Assembly: GCA_964527925.1 (NCBI GenBank) | Contig: CAZGQO010000005.1 | Location: forward strand, 62,001-126,000 | DNA: 64,000 nucleotides | Direction of reading: 5' to 3' | Origin: Ch128b sp964527925 | GTDB lineage: Bacteria > Bacteroidota > Ignavibacteria > Ch128b | In this document: positions 55,613 to 64,000 of the stretch, one piece after another | Layout: every line of letters begins with the position of its first letter | Numbering within the stretch: the first letter of the stretch is position 1 | Made by a program: the position numbers and the translations under genes | Notes under the pieces: generated by a model | Databases searched by the model: none | The model's input: only the letters and a program-made list of their open reading frames with translations | What the model was told of the DNA's origin: nothing

Positions 55613-58600
55613 ATGTTAAAAAAATTATTTCATACACTTTTTTGTTTGTTAGTGCTGGCCATCCATTCATACTCGCAAACTCCAGCTGGTGATACTTACC
55701 TGCAAGCGTTTTACTGGAATGTTGTTACAAATGGAGTCTGGTGGGATAGCTTAACTGTTTTATCACCTAAAATTAAAAGTGCTGGCTTTTCGGCTATTTA
55801 TATTCCGCCTCCTTCAAAGGGTGCTGGTGGTGGATTTTCAATGGGTTATGATATTTATGACCATTATGATTTTGGAGAATTCTATCAAAAGGGATCAACA
55901 GAAACTCGATTTGGAAGCAAAGGAGAACTCGAAAGACTAATTAATACTTATAAGCTGATGGGTTTAGATGTTTGGGTTGATGTTGTATTAAATCACACTG
56001 CCGGTGGAGAATTAAAATCTAAAAATAACTGCAGAACAGATTCTGCATATTTAATTTTTAATTATCCATTTGGAAGTAAAAGATTTCCAAAAAACGCAAG
56101 TTCATTCAATCCAAGTGAGTATAATAATTGTAATCAATCACCTCCTTATAATGATAACTTTTTTTCATTTGCAAATGATAATTGTACAGATTGTCCTGAT
56201 GTAAGAGACAGTTTAATTGTCTGGGGAATGTTTTTGAGAAATAATTTTCAATTTAGTGGTGCACGACTTGATGCTGTAAAGCATATCAATCCGTATTTCA
56301 TCTCACAATTTGTTAATTCAGCATTTCCTAACAATTATGTTTTTGCCGAATACATTGGCAATGGTTTTGAGATTAAAAACTATTACAATCAACTCGTAAA
56401 TTTTGGTGCTGGACAGGTTTCTTTTTTAGACTTTCCACTTAGATATACATTAGCTGATATGTGCAATAATTCCTCTGGCAGTTTTGATATGCGTTCACTT
56501 GATTATGCAGGATTGATTTTTGGTCAGGGCATGTCCGGATTCAATGTAACCACTTTTGTTGAAAATCATGATTTTGATAGAACTGGATGGGATGGAACGA
56601 TCGATACAGCAGTTGGCGGTCATTCACCTATTTTCAGAGATAAACATCTGGCTTATGCTTTCATATTGTTTTCTGAAGGGAGACCGAGTGTTTTTTTCAA
56701 AGATTATTTTGATTATGGTTTGAGTGGATTGATAGATACATTAATTTTTATCAGACATAAATTTCTTGGTGGAAATACAACGCTAAGAAATGGATTGGAT
56801 CCATATTACATCAGACAGGATGGAAATCAAGACCAGGATTTACTTGCTAAGGATATTTATGTTGCACGAAGAAATAGCTGGCAGAATCAAATTGGTGGCT
56901 ATATTGTAATTAATGATAATCCTTCTCAATGGATTGATGTGTGGGTTGATACTGATTTACCAGTCGGAACTGTCTATAAAGATTATACAGGTAAAGATGT
57001 AAATAAAGCTGTTGTGGGTCCAAAACCTGGTGGATCAAAAAATAGAATCAAACTCTGGGCTCCGCCGAGAAATTTTACGATTTATGTTCCTGACACTACT
57101 CAATCAATCAATCATTCACCAGTACTAAGAAAGATAGATAAATTGTTCGCATATACTTTTTCAATGTTTGAATATAAGTTCCATGCTCAAGATGCAAATA
57201 ATGATTCTTTGACCTTTACTATTCAGAATAAACCACACTGGTTAAATTTCTTTCCGAATGGTTTGTTAAAAGGCATTCCTGTTCTTACTGATACTGGTAA
57301 GTATGAGAATGTAATAATTACTGTCAATGATAATAAGGGTGGGACTGATGTGGATACATTTTTAATTGTCGTTTCATTAAACCACTTTCCTGTGATTGAA
57401 GATTTAAGAGATACGACAATATTTGTGACTCAAAGATTTGAACAACAAGTATCAGCATATGATATTGATAACGATACTTTGTTTTATACTTTCCTTCAAA
57501 AACCCATGTGGCTAAGTATTGATACACTGTCAGGAGTTCTTGCTGGAATTCCAGCTCCAGAAGATACTGGTTTATTTAATGTAATTATCAAAGTTTATGA
57601 CAGCAAAGGTGGTGCAGATACTTCAAGTTTTAATGTTAATGTAAAACCGAAAAGAGATTCAATCATTTATACTTATGCAAAACCAAACATAGATGGAAGA
57701 ATTCAAATTGGTGAAAATGATTGGAGAGAAAATTGGCTTATTGTTGATGATCCAATTGGCGATTCTCGCTGGACTTTAGTAAATGAATTTGATGATTTAT
57801 TTATGACCTGGGATGCTGATAGTCTTTATTTAGGTGCAAAGTATACTTTAATTAACAACACACTGCAAATTTTTATTGATTGTGGATTGCCAACTGGTGA
57901 AACAGACTTTAATAGCAATCGAGGTTACCTTGGTGCATTTCCAAGAAACTTTAGATTTCGATCTGAAGATAATATCGATTTGATGGTGGCTGCATGGAAT
58001 AGAGAAAAGCCACGAGTATTTAAAATTGTTGATTCAAATTCTGTTGAGATTTCAAATGGATGTTCTCGTTCTGGAACAACTGAAGCTGAAGTTGCAAACT
58101 CATGGAATTCAATTTATAATCTTGGACCTGGAAAAGTTCTTCCATATTCGAAACTAAAAATCGTTGGTGTAATTTCTGGTGGTGAAAATTGGGGTGCCGG
58201 TGATGCAGCTCCAGCTAATTGTGATGTAGAACTTTGTCCACCTGGAAACGATACACTCTATGCTGGTCCAGACAGTTTAATTACTCTATACATCGCCGAG
58301 ATTGATAAAAATGGGGATGGTATTCCTGATCCAACAGTTGTAATCTCTTCAATCGATGATTCGAATCAAATCGATAATTTACCGGATGGATTTTTAATCT
58401 CTGATATTTATCCTAATCCTTTTAATAATCAGGCGAAAATTAACATATTTATTGCAAGAGATGAATTTGTTGAAATCAAAGTTTATAATTTAATTGGTGA
58501 AGAGATTTTTCAGTTATTAAATAATAAGCTTAGAAAAGGCTACCATTCTATTAATATTGACGGATCTGAATTATCGAGTGGAGTATATTTGGTTAGTGTC

Positions 58601-58648
58601 AGAATAGCTAATCATATCAAATTTAAAAAATTCGTTCTTATTAAATAA
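55613..58648 (+). CDS. Secreted GH13 alpha-amylase with Ig-like repeats and T9SS domain
   Basis: 1011 residues. After a signal peptide (LFCLLVLAIHSYSQ) comes a GH13 barrel. Its nucleophile is Asp220 in GARLDAVKH, the acid/base Glu246 in VFAEYIG and the third acid Asp320 in NHDFD. DVVLNHTAGG is conserved region I. Two putative Ig-type repeats (about 505-590 and 595-680) and a DOMON-like beta domain follow. A type IX sorting domain (ISDIYPNPFNNQAKI ... ) ends the protein, so it should reach the cell surface and degrade starch-like glycans. The ATG at 55613 is preferred over a TTG three bases earlier. Confidence 0.9.
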   Translation: MLKKLFHTLFCLLVLAIHSYSQTPAGDTYLQAFYWNVVTNGVWWDSLTVLSPKIKSAGFSAIYIPPPSKGAGGGFSMGYDIYDHYDFGEFYQKGSTETRFGSKGELERLINTYKLMGLDVWVDVVLNHTAGGELKSKNNCRTDSAYLIFNYPFGSKRFPKNASSFNPSEYNNCNQSPPYNDNFFSFANDNCTDCPDVRDSLIVWGMFLRNNFQFSGARLDAVKHINPYFISQFVNSAFPNNYVFAEYIGNGFEIKNYYNQLVNFGAGQVSFLDFPLRYTLADMCNNSSGSFDMRSLDYAGLIFGQGMSGFNVTTFVENHDFDRTGWDGTIDTAVGGHSPIFRDKHLAYAFILFSEGRPSVFFKDYFDYGLSGLIDTLIFIRHKFLGGNTTLRNGLDPYYIRQDGNQDQDLLAKDIYVARRNSWQNQIGGYIVINDNPSQWIDVWVDTDLPVGTVYKDYTGKDVNKAVVGPKPGGSKNRIKLWAPPRNFTIYVPDTTQSINHSPVLRKIDKLFAYTFSMFEYKFHAQDANNDSLTFTIQNKPHWLNFFPNGLLKGIPVLTDTGKYENVIITVNDNKGGTDVDTFLIVVSLNHFPVIEDLRDTTIFVTQRFEQQVSAYDIDNDTLFYTFLQKPMWLSIDTLSGVLAGIPAPEDTGLFNVIIKVYDSKGGADTSSFNVNVKPKRDSIIYTYAKPNIDGRIQIGENDWRENWLIVDDPIGDSRWTLVNEFDDLFMTWDADSLYLGAKYTLINNTLQIFIDCGLPTGETDFNSNRGYLGAFPRNFRFRSEDNIDLMVAAWNREKPRVFKIVDSNSVEISNGCSRSGTTEAEVANSWNSIYNLGPGKVLPYSKLKIVGVISGGENWGAGDAAPANCDVELCPPGNDTLYAGPDSLITLYIAEIDKNGDGIPDPTVVISSIDDSNQIDNLPDGFLISDIYPNPFNNQAKINIFIARDEFVEIKVYNLIGEEIFQLLNNKLRKGYHSINIDGSELSSGVYLVSVRIANHIKFKKFVLIK

Positions 58649-58668
58649 AACAAATAGTGAGGTGACAA

Positions 58669-61410
58669 ATGAAAAAAACATTCCTGATTTCACTTTCAAT
58701 AATTTCTATTGTTTTCTTTATTGCGACAAGTTATCATACCATCACAATTGATGGAGTTAATGATTTTGATTCAGACGAAACTTTTTCAACAACGTCTTCG
58801 GGTTATACAGCTTATGTAACCTGGGATGCAAATAATATCTATCTCGCATACTCAGGTGCAGATATTGGAAGCGGAGAAAGCGATAAAAAATGGATAATCT
58901 TTTACTTTGATACAGATGCTAATCTTGTTCCGTCTTCGGGCAACGGTACAACAGATGCAATTGGATTTAATACTCAGGATTGGATTTTGCCTTTTCATGC
59001 AGATTATATGATTCAAATTAGAACTGACGAAGGTGCCAACCTGATGAAGAGATTTAATGGTTCATCCTGGATTGATGTTGCACCTCATAATATGCAAATT
59101 TTTGATAATGATGGTTCTAATTTTATTGAAATTAAAATTCCAAGATCAACTCTGAACAATGCGACAAAAATTTACTTGCTGGGTTATTTTATAAATGAAC
59201 AAGTAGGGGGCGAATGGACTTATGCAAGTTTTCCCGGCAATTCTTTGCGAGGCGGAGACGGTTATAAAAATCCAGGCTACTTTGATCACTGGTATGGTTT
59301 TGAATTGACTGATGGAATTTCACCTAATGCAACGAAAAATTATGACCAAAAAGAATTCTTGAAGTGGGATGTTCGACTTGGTGCATCAATCTCCACTTTA
59401 TCTTTGAGTGATACTAATAACTTTGCAGGTGTAGCTTTGAATGCAACTGATGGTTATGATGCAAATGTCGATTTAGAAAAACCACCAGCACCTCCTTCGA
59501 ACTTTGTTTATCTCTCATTTCCACACCAGGATTGGTCAACAACATTGGGACCTCATTTTTATCGGGATATTAGATTTTATAGAAATTTAGATACTTCCAC
59601 AATTGCTTGGGATTTTACAATCAATACAGATAGAGTGAATTCAAACGTAATAGTTTCTGTAAGTGACTTTTCTGCTGTTCCTTCAAACTATGATGTTTAT
59701 ATAAATGATTTAAGTAATGATTCTTTGCATAATGTTAGAACAGGTGGTAATTACACTTACAATTCAGATTCGGGTGGTTCAAGGAATTTTCAGTTGGTTG
59801 TTGGGAAATATGTTCCAAATATTGTAGTCCCAAGTTCACTCAATTTTGGAGATGTGAGGCTTGAATATGATTCAACTAAAACACTTCAAGTGCGAAATGA
59901 TGGTCTTTCGTCTTTAACAATTTCAAGCTTATCAAACACAGGAAATTTCAATCTTGTCGGTGCTTCAACTCCAATCGTACTTGGACCGGGCAGCAGTATT
60001 AATCTCTCAATTAAATTTACTCCGAATTCACTTGGTCTTAATTCAGGAACGCTTACCATTACAAGTGACGATCCAGATTCACCTAACTTAAATGTTAGTT
60101 TATCTGGAAATGGAATAAAACCAACAGTCACCAAGAAATTTCTTCCAGGCTGGAATTTAGTTGGAGTTCCACTTTATCCATCTTCACTTAAGAAAGATTC
60201 TGTGTTCGGATTTTATTCAAATAATTATGTTCTATTCAAATACTCGAATGGAAATTATTTGAGTGCCGATTCTGTCTTTTTGGGTCAGGCATACTGGTTA
60301 GGACTAAATGATACAATGAATTTCTCAATGACCGGATTGCCAGTTCTTCAAGATACTTTCGTCGCTGTTCAATCTGGATGGAATTTAATCTCTCATGTTT
60401 ACTTGAAAGATTTATTGAGACAAGGATTGTTTGTGAAGAAAAATTCAGAAGTAATTTCACTGGATTCAGCAGTTTCTCGTGGTTGGGTTCAGGGAAATTT
60501 ATTTAAGTTTAACAAGCCGACTAATTCATATCTTACTACTGATACACTTGATCAATTTTTCGGTTACTGGTTTGCAGCTCTAACAACGGGTCTTGAATTA
60601 AAATTTGTAAAATCACAAACTTTCGGTACTCTACCAAAAATTCAAAATGATTTTATAAATGAAAGAAATTGGAAACTGAATATTGTTGCATCAAATTCAA
60701 TATCACGGGATAATTTGTTTTATCTCGGATTTAACGAAAATGCGACGGATAATTTTGATAACAAATTTGATAATGCAAAACCACCACTTCATCCTAACGA
60801 TAGTGCAATAGAAATCTATTTTAAGAGACCAAATTGGCATCCTTTGTTTTCAAAATTTTATTCTGATATTCGTAACTACAACATTAATTCTACTTTCATC
60901 TGGGATTTTGAATTTTATTCAAGACGATCAGAATCATCCACTTTACAATGGAGAAATCTTCAGGAAATTTTCCCGCCAGATTTTCTCGATAGATTTACAT
61001 TTGTTTTGTTTGATTCAACAAACAATCAAATAGTGAACATGAAGACTACAACTCAATATCAATTTAACCACAACGGAAACATTACAAAATTTGCTTTAAG
61101 ATTTGGAAAACTAACTGATGTTTATGATGATGAACAAAAATTGGATTTTTCACTTTCACAAAACTTTCCGAATCCCTTTAATCCTTTAACTAAGGTATGG
61201 TATTCTGTAAAAGAAAATTCACTGATTTCCATTAAACTTTTCGATTTGCTGGGAAGAGAAATTGCTGAACTTGTAAATGAATTTAAAAATCCTGGTTTTT
61301 ACGAAATAGAAATAGATGCGAATAAACTTAATCTATCAAGCGGAATGTACATTTATAAAATGAAAGCTGGCAGTTTTAATTCTTCAAGAAAATTGATATT
61401 TATAAAATGA
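58669..61410 (+). CDS. Secreted multidomain protein with T9SS domain, probably glycan-related
   Basis: 913 residues. Signal peptide, then a DOMON/CBM-like beta domain (ITIDGVNDFD ... TAYVTWDANNIYLAYSG) much like the end region of the preceding amylase. An ASH-type Ig domain follows at about 385-485 (VPSSLNFGDVRLEYDST ... GTLTITSDDP), then uncharacterised beta-rich parts. A C-terminal sorting domain (LSQNFPNPFNPLTKVWYSV) ends it. No catalytic motif is visible. It lies 20 bases after the amylase gene with GAGGTGAC as ribosome-binding site, so it probably works alongside the amylase on the cell surface. Confidence 0.8.
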   Translation: MKKTFLISLSIISIVFFIATSYHTITIDGVNDFDSDETFSTTSSGYTAYVTWDANNIYLAYSGADIGSGESDKKWIIFYFDTDANLVPSSGNGTTDAIGFNTQDWILPFHADYMIQIRTDEGANLMKRFNGSSWIDVAPHNMQIFDNDGSNFIEIKIPRSTLNNATKIYLLGYFINEQVGGEWTYASFPGNSLRGGDGYKNPGYFDHWYGFELTDGISPNATKNYDQKEFLKWDVRLGASISTLSLSDTNNFAGVALNATDGYDANVDLEKPPAPPSNFVYLSFPHQDWSTTLGPHFYRDIRFYRNLDTSTIAWDFTINTDRVNSNVIVSVSDFSAVPSNYDVYINDLSNDSLHNVRTGGNYTYNSDSGGSRNFQLVVGKYVPNIVVPSSLNFGDVRLEYDSTKTLQVRNDGLSSLTISSLSNTGNFNLVGASTPIVLGPGSSINLSIKFTPNSLGLNSGTLTITSDDPDSPNLNVSLSGNGIKPTVTKKFLPGWNLVGVPLYPSSLKKDSVFGFYSNNYVLFKYSNGNYLSADSVFLGQAYWLGLNDTMNFSMTGLPVLQDTFVAVQSGWNLISHVYLKDLLRQGLFVKKNSEVISLDSAVSRGWVQGNLFKFNKPTNSYLTTDTLDQFFGYWFAALTTGLELKFVKSQTFGTLPKIQNDFINERNWKLNIVASNSISRDNLFYLGFNENATDNFDNKFDNAKPPLHPNDSAIEIYFKRPNWHPLFSKFYSDIRNYNINSTFIWDFEFYSRRSESSTLQWRNLQEIFPPDFLDRFTFVLFDSTNNQIVNMKTTTQYQFNHNGNITKFALRFGKLTDVYDDEQKLDFSLSQNFPNPFNPLTKVWYSVKENSLISIKLFDLLGREIAELVNEFKNPGFYEIEIDANKLNLSSGMYIYKMKAGSFNSSRKLIFIK

Positions 61411-61515
61411 TAATTGAGGACTGTTCAATTGACAGCCCTTTTCTTTTCATCACTCATTTGGTTAATTCAAAAAGAATCGTCATTATAATACAGTAAATCA
61501 AGTACTTTTAATTTT

Positions 61516-62070
61516 ATGAGTGAGTACAAAATTTATTCAACCGAGTTTATCTCGAAAATCAAAAGCGGCGATACTGAAACTTTTAAAAAATTTTTCTTCG
61601 ATAATTACAATGATGTTTTTAAGTTCATTTACAGAATGACTTTTAATAGAGAAGTTGCAAGGGATTTAACCCAGGATACTTTCTTAAATTTTTATCAATC
61701 ACTTGATAGATTAAATCCTTCAATCTCTCCAAATTATTATTTGTTTAGAATAGCCAAAAATGTAACTCTTAATTACCTGACTCGAAAAGAAACTTTCGTA
61801 AAAATTGATATAGAAGAATTAGATGCAAGTGAATCTTTGTTTTTTGATGCAAATGAAGTCTTCGATGCAAAGTTTTTTGAGGATGAAATTCAAAAAGCAG
61901 TTGAAACTTTACCAAATAGATGCCGAGCTGTTTTTATTCTAAGCCGCTTCCATAATCTTACACACCAGGAAATTGCTGAGACACTTGAAATCTCACTTCA
62001 AACTGTTAAAAATCAAATCAACAAAGCTATCTCAATTTTAAGAAAAAAACTTTCCCAATACCTCGATTAA
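61516..62070 (+). CDS. ECF-type RNA polymerase sigma factor
   Basis: 184 residues of the RpoE/ECF family. Region 2 has REVARDLTQDTFLNFYQSL. Region 4 has a helix-turn-helix with LTHQEIAETLEISLQTVKNQINKAISIL. No anti-sigma gene with a membrane helix is adjacent; the neighbour is an IF-2B-like gene. Target promoters are unknown. Confidence 0.9.
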   Translation: MSEYKIYSTEFISKIKSGDTETFKKFFFDNYNDVFKFIYRMTFNREVARDLTQDTFLNFYQSLDRLNPSISPNYYLFRIAKNVTLNYLTRKETFVKIDIEELDASESLFFDANEVFDAKFFEDEIQKAVETLPNRCRAVFILSRFHNLTHQEIAETLEISLQTVKNQINKAISILRKKLSQYLD

Positions 62071-62084
62071 ATCGAGTGGAATTT

Positions 62085-62900
62085 ATGAAAAAGAAAAATT
62101 CAAAAGCCAGAGAAAGTATCAAGATTGATGAATCTAAAGATCTTGAATTCACTGAGCTTGAACAAATTTTAAGTGATTATACATTTGGTAGCCAGGACAT
62201 ACTTGAATTTTTAATTCGATCGTTACAAAAATCCAGTGATAAAGATATTATTCTTGGAGTAATTGATAAATCAATTCTTCCGAACTTTAAAAATTTCGAA
62301 GTAATTCAGAGGACTTTTACACAGATAAAAGAGTATGCACAAACGCATGATCTTCCTGAAATCAAGCAATATATGCAGGATATCATTAACAATTTTTATA
62401 AGAAAGTCGGGAAAATACTCAGACAGTTTGAGAAAGTAATCTTTCCTGGAATTAAAATATTAACAATATCAAACAGTAAGACTATTTCTGAAATTATACC
62501 TCGAATTAAATTTAAATTTTATTCACCGGAGGTTTATGTTTTAGAATCACTGCCAGTTGGAGAGGGGAAAATTTTAGATAATCGTCTTAAAGCTTTCGGA
62601 GTTAATTCAACTCTTATAAAAGATTCTGAAATGAAAGACTATATCAAGAAGGTAGATATTGTTTTAATGGGTGCAGATAGAATTGTTTCTGGAAAATATT
62701 TTTTGAATAAAGTTGGTTCAAAAAAACTTGCAATGGCTGCAAAAAAATTTAATAAGCCTGTCTATGTTGTAGCGCTCAAAGAAAAAATTGTGGATGCTAA
62801 AAAAAGAACTAGAAAAATTAAATCAGTTCGTGAGGCAGTGGAAAAAACTATTTTCGAGAAGGTTGACCTAAGTTTGGTTACAAAGTTGTTCACGGCATAG
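62085..62900 (+). CDS. IF-2B alpha/beta/delta-like protein
   Basis: 271 residues. The C-terminal half has the eIF2B/MtnA-type fold: YVLESLPVGEGKILDNRLKA, then VLMGADRIVSGKYFLNKVGS. The position of the catalytic Cys of methylthioribose-phosphate isomerase appears to be Ser (TISNSKT), so isomerase activity is doubtful. The N-terminal half is helical. It follows the ECF sigma gene by 14 bases and is probably co-transcribed. The start ATG 62085 is chosen over a GTG at 62076. Function unknown. Confidence 0.78.
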   Translation: MKKKNSKARESIKIDESKDLEFTELEQILSDYTFGSQDILEFLIRSLQKSSDKDIILGVIDKSILPNFKNFEVIQRTFTQIKEYAQTHDLPEIKQYMQDIINNFYKKVGKILRQFEKVIFPGIKILTISNSKTISEIIPRIKFKFYSPEVYVLESLPVGEGKILDNRLKAFGVNSTLIKDSEMKDYIKKVDIVLMGADRIVSGKYFLNKVGSKKLAMAAKKFNKPVYVVALKEKIVDAKKRTRKIKSVREAVEKTIFEKVDLSLVTKLFTA

Positions 62901-62912
62901 TTTAAAAAAAGA

Positions 62913-62943
62913 ACTGCCAAGGTGGAGGGCGAACCTTGGCAGT
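62913..62943. terminator. Perfect inverted repeat downstream of the IF-2B-like gene
   Basis: ACTGCCAAGGT and ACCTTGGCAGT form an 11-base perfect stem with a nine-base loop, 12 bases after the stop codon. No T-run follows, so it may be a factor-assisted terminator or a 3' stabiliser. The loop sequence GTGGAGGGC recurs at 62960-62968. Confidence 0.5.
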
Positions 62944-63379
62944 GTAGAGTTACGTTTTAGTGGAGGGCAATAAGGGTAACACAGATAAGGGTAGTAACTT
63001 CAAATTTTAAGGAGAACTCAAAATTACTATGTATTTGTCAATAATAATGCCAGACAAAAATCTACATTTTTACTCTAAAAATTAAATTTTTAAATCTCTA
63101 TTTATCATTTGTGAAATTTGCTTTCTCAATTCTGTTAAAATAGTTTAGACCTATCAAAATTTTTCTTCAAATTTTTCTGTCATTTCTGCTGAATGGTAAT
63201 TTAATGTTTGCCAATTTAATATGGAAGAAAAATAAATGAAGTCAATTTTACTTACGCTCTATTATATAACTAGACCTAAAAATTATTCAAAAATATTTTT
63301 AGTAGTAAGAAAAAGAGAAAGATTCAAAGCTAAATTTAATTTCATCAATAAAAAGACCTTTAATATTAATATTTTAATC

Positions 63380-63408
63380 TTGACAAAAATGTAAAGATTC
63401 TCTATCAT
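63380..63408 (+). promoter_or_regulatory. Sigma-70-type promoter of sufB
   Basis: TTGACA (63380-63385), 17 bases, then TATCAT (63403-63408), about 49 bases before the sufB ATG. The rest of the 556-base gap (62901-63456) holds the hairpin noted above and no gene. Confidence 0.6.
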
Positions 63409-63456
63409 TGTATTACAAATTATGACAAAAAATTATAAACAGAATGGAGTTTTTAT

Positions 63457-64000
63457 ATGCCTGAGAATACATCAGTTGATTTGAATCAATTTGCAGCGCA
63501 GGATTATAAATATGGCTTTTATACACCGATTGAAATGGAAACTTTTCCAAAGGGTTTGAATGAAGATATTATTAGAATGCTTTCTAAGAAGAAGGGTGAA
63601 CCTGAATGGATGGCCGAATGGAGATTAAAAGCTTATCGTGCATGGTTAAAAATGGAAGAACCTCACTGGGCTAATGTTTATTATCCTCCAATAGATTATC
63701 AGGATATTAGATATTATGCTGCACCCAAAAAACGACCTCTCAAAAGTCTTGATGAAGCTGACCCTGAATTACTAAGAACTTTTGAAAAACTTGGAATCCC
63801 GCTCGAAGAACAGAAGAGATTGGCAGGCGTTGCTATCGATGCTGTCTTTGACAGTGTTTCAGTTGCAACAACTTATAAAGAAAAGCTTGCTCAGCTTGGA
63901 ATTATTTTCTGTTCTATTTCAGAAGCAATCAGAGAATATCCTGATTTAGTCAAAAAATATTTAGGTTCAGTTGTCCCGCCGACAGACAACTTCTTCGCTG
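63457..64000 (+). CDS. sufB: Fe-S cluster assembly scaffold SufB (3' partial)
   Basis: The first 181 residues are present and the gene runs off the window. The sequence matches the SufB N-terminus: GLNEDIIRMLSKKKGEPEWM, WRLKAYRAWLKMEEP, and later FDSVSVATTYKEKLAQLGIIFCSI. It is the core scaffold of the SUF pathway with SufC and SufD. The ATG follows AATGGAG. The Nfu and Mrp genes at 35-36.4 kb serve the same process. Confidence 0.95.
   Translation, partial: MPENTSVDLNQFAAQDYKYGFYTPIEMETFPKGLNEDIIRMLSKKKGEPEWMAEWRLKAYRAWLKMEEPHWANVYYPPIDYQDIRYYAAPKKRPLKSLDEADPELLRTFEKLGIPLEEQKRLAGVAIDAVFDSVSVATTYKEKLAQLGIIFCSISEAIREYPDLVKKYLGSVVPPTDNFFA

Noticed and set aside
63001..63085. 17-codon frame starting ATGTATTTG after AAGGAGA
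   Set aside because: The ribosome-binding site is too far from the ATG, and the peptide shows no recognisable character.

Overview
The window is AT-rich, gene-dense bacterial DNA. The best guess for its source is the Ignavibacteria/Chlorobi branch of the Bacteroidota-Chlorobi group. Three secreted proteins end in type IX secretion (T9SS) C-terminal domains with the NFPNPFNP-like signature. There is a bTHX ribosomal protein gene, a dodecin, a Chlorobi-like pterin gene set, and many anaerobic redox enzymes. No tRNA, rRNA, CRISPR array or intact transposase gene was found.

Layout. 1-6 kb: a heterodimeric ABC exporter (first gene cut by the window edge), a two-gene homocysteine methyltransferase/corrinoid protein pair, and pta. 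6-14.5 kb: a decaying accessory island. On the plus strand lies a four-gene cassette (MoxR-type AAA+ ATPase, small unknown protein, HExxH/VWA protein, divergent MetK paralogue). Three of its four genes are broken by in-frame stops or frameshifts, and a GC-richer hairpin region precedes it. On the minus strand lies a broken Asp-box/T9SS protein gene. Hairpin repeats sit between them. 14.5-16 kb: cystathionine beta-synthase with a CBS pair. 16.3-26.5 kb: a sigma-54 activator, a palindrome and a sigma-54 promoter, then an eight-gene operon. It encodes a hydrogenase maturation protease, a ferritin-like protein, HdrC, HdrB, an HdrA with an inserted GltD-like flavoprotein module, MvhD, and the small and large subunits of a group-3c-like [NiFe] hydrogenase. 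Together these predict an H2-oxidising, electron-bifurcating soluble complex under sigma-54 control.

26.6-34 kb: metG, three PpiC/SurA-type periplasmic folding factors, an intact MoxR ATPase and the small bTHX gene. 34-39.3 kb (minus): AI-2E-type permease, NifU C-terminal domain, Mrp ATPase, feoB, feoA and a Fur-family regulator with an operator-like palindrome. 39.3-44.5 kb (plus): dodecin, two peroxiredoxins, a rubrerythrin, DUF3501, then PTPS, GTP cyclohydrolase I and two SDRs, which look like an unconjugated (biopterin-type) pterin pathway. 44.6-50 kb (minus): a Spy-like protein, a GH20 hexosaminidase, and YgeW-like and YgeY-like enzymes, with a divergent YgfK-like Fe-S flavoprotein at 50.2-53.3 kb. 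53.5-64 kb: aspS, a GH13 amylase and a second secreted T9SS protein, an ECF sigma factor with an IF-2B-like gene, and the start of sufB.

The main points for a second look are the decayed MoxR/VWA/MetK-like cassette and the sigma-54-controlled Hdr-hydrogenase operon with its HdrA-GltD fusion and embedded ferritin-like gene.
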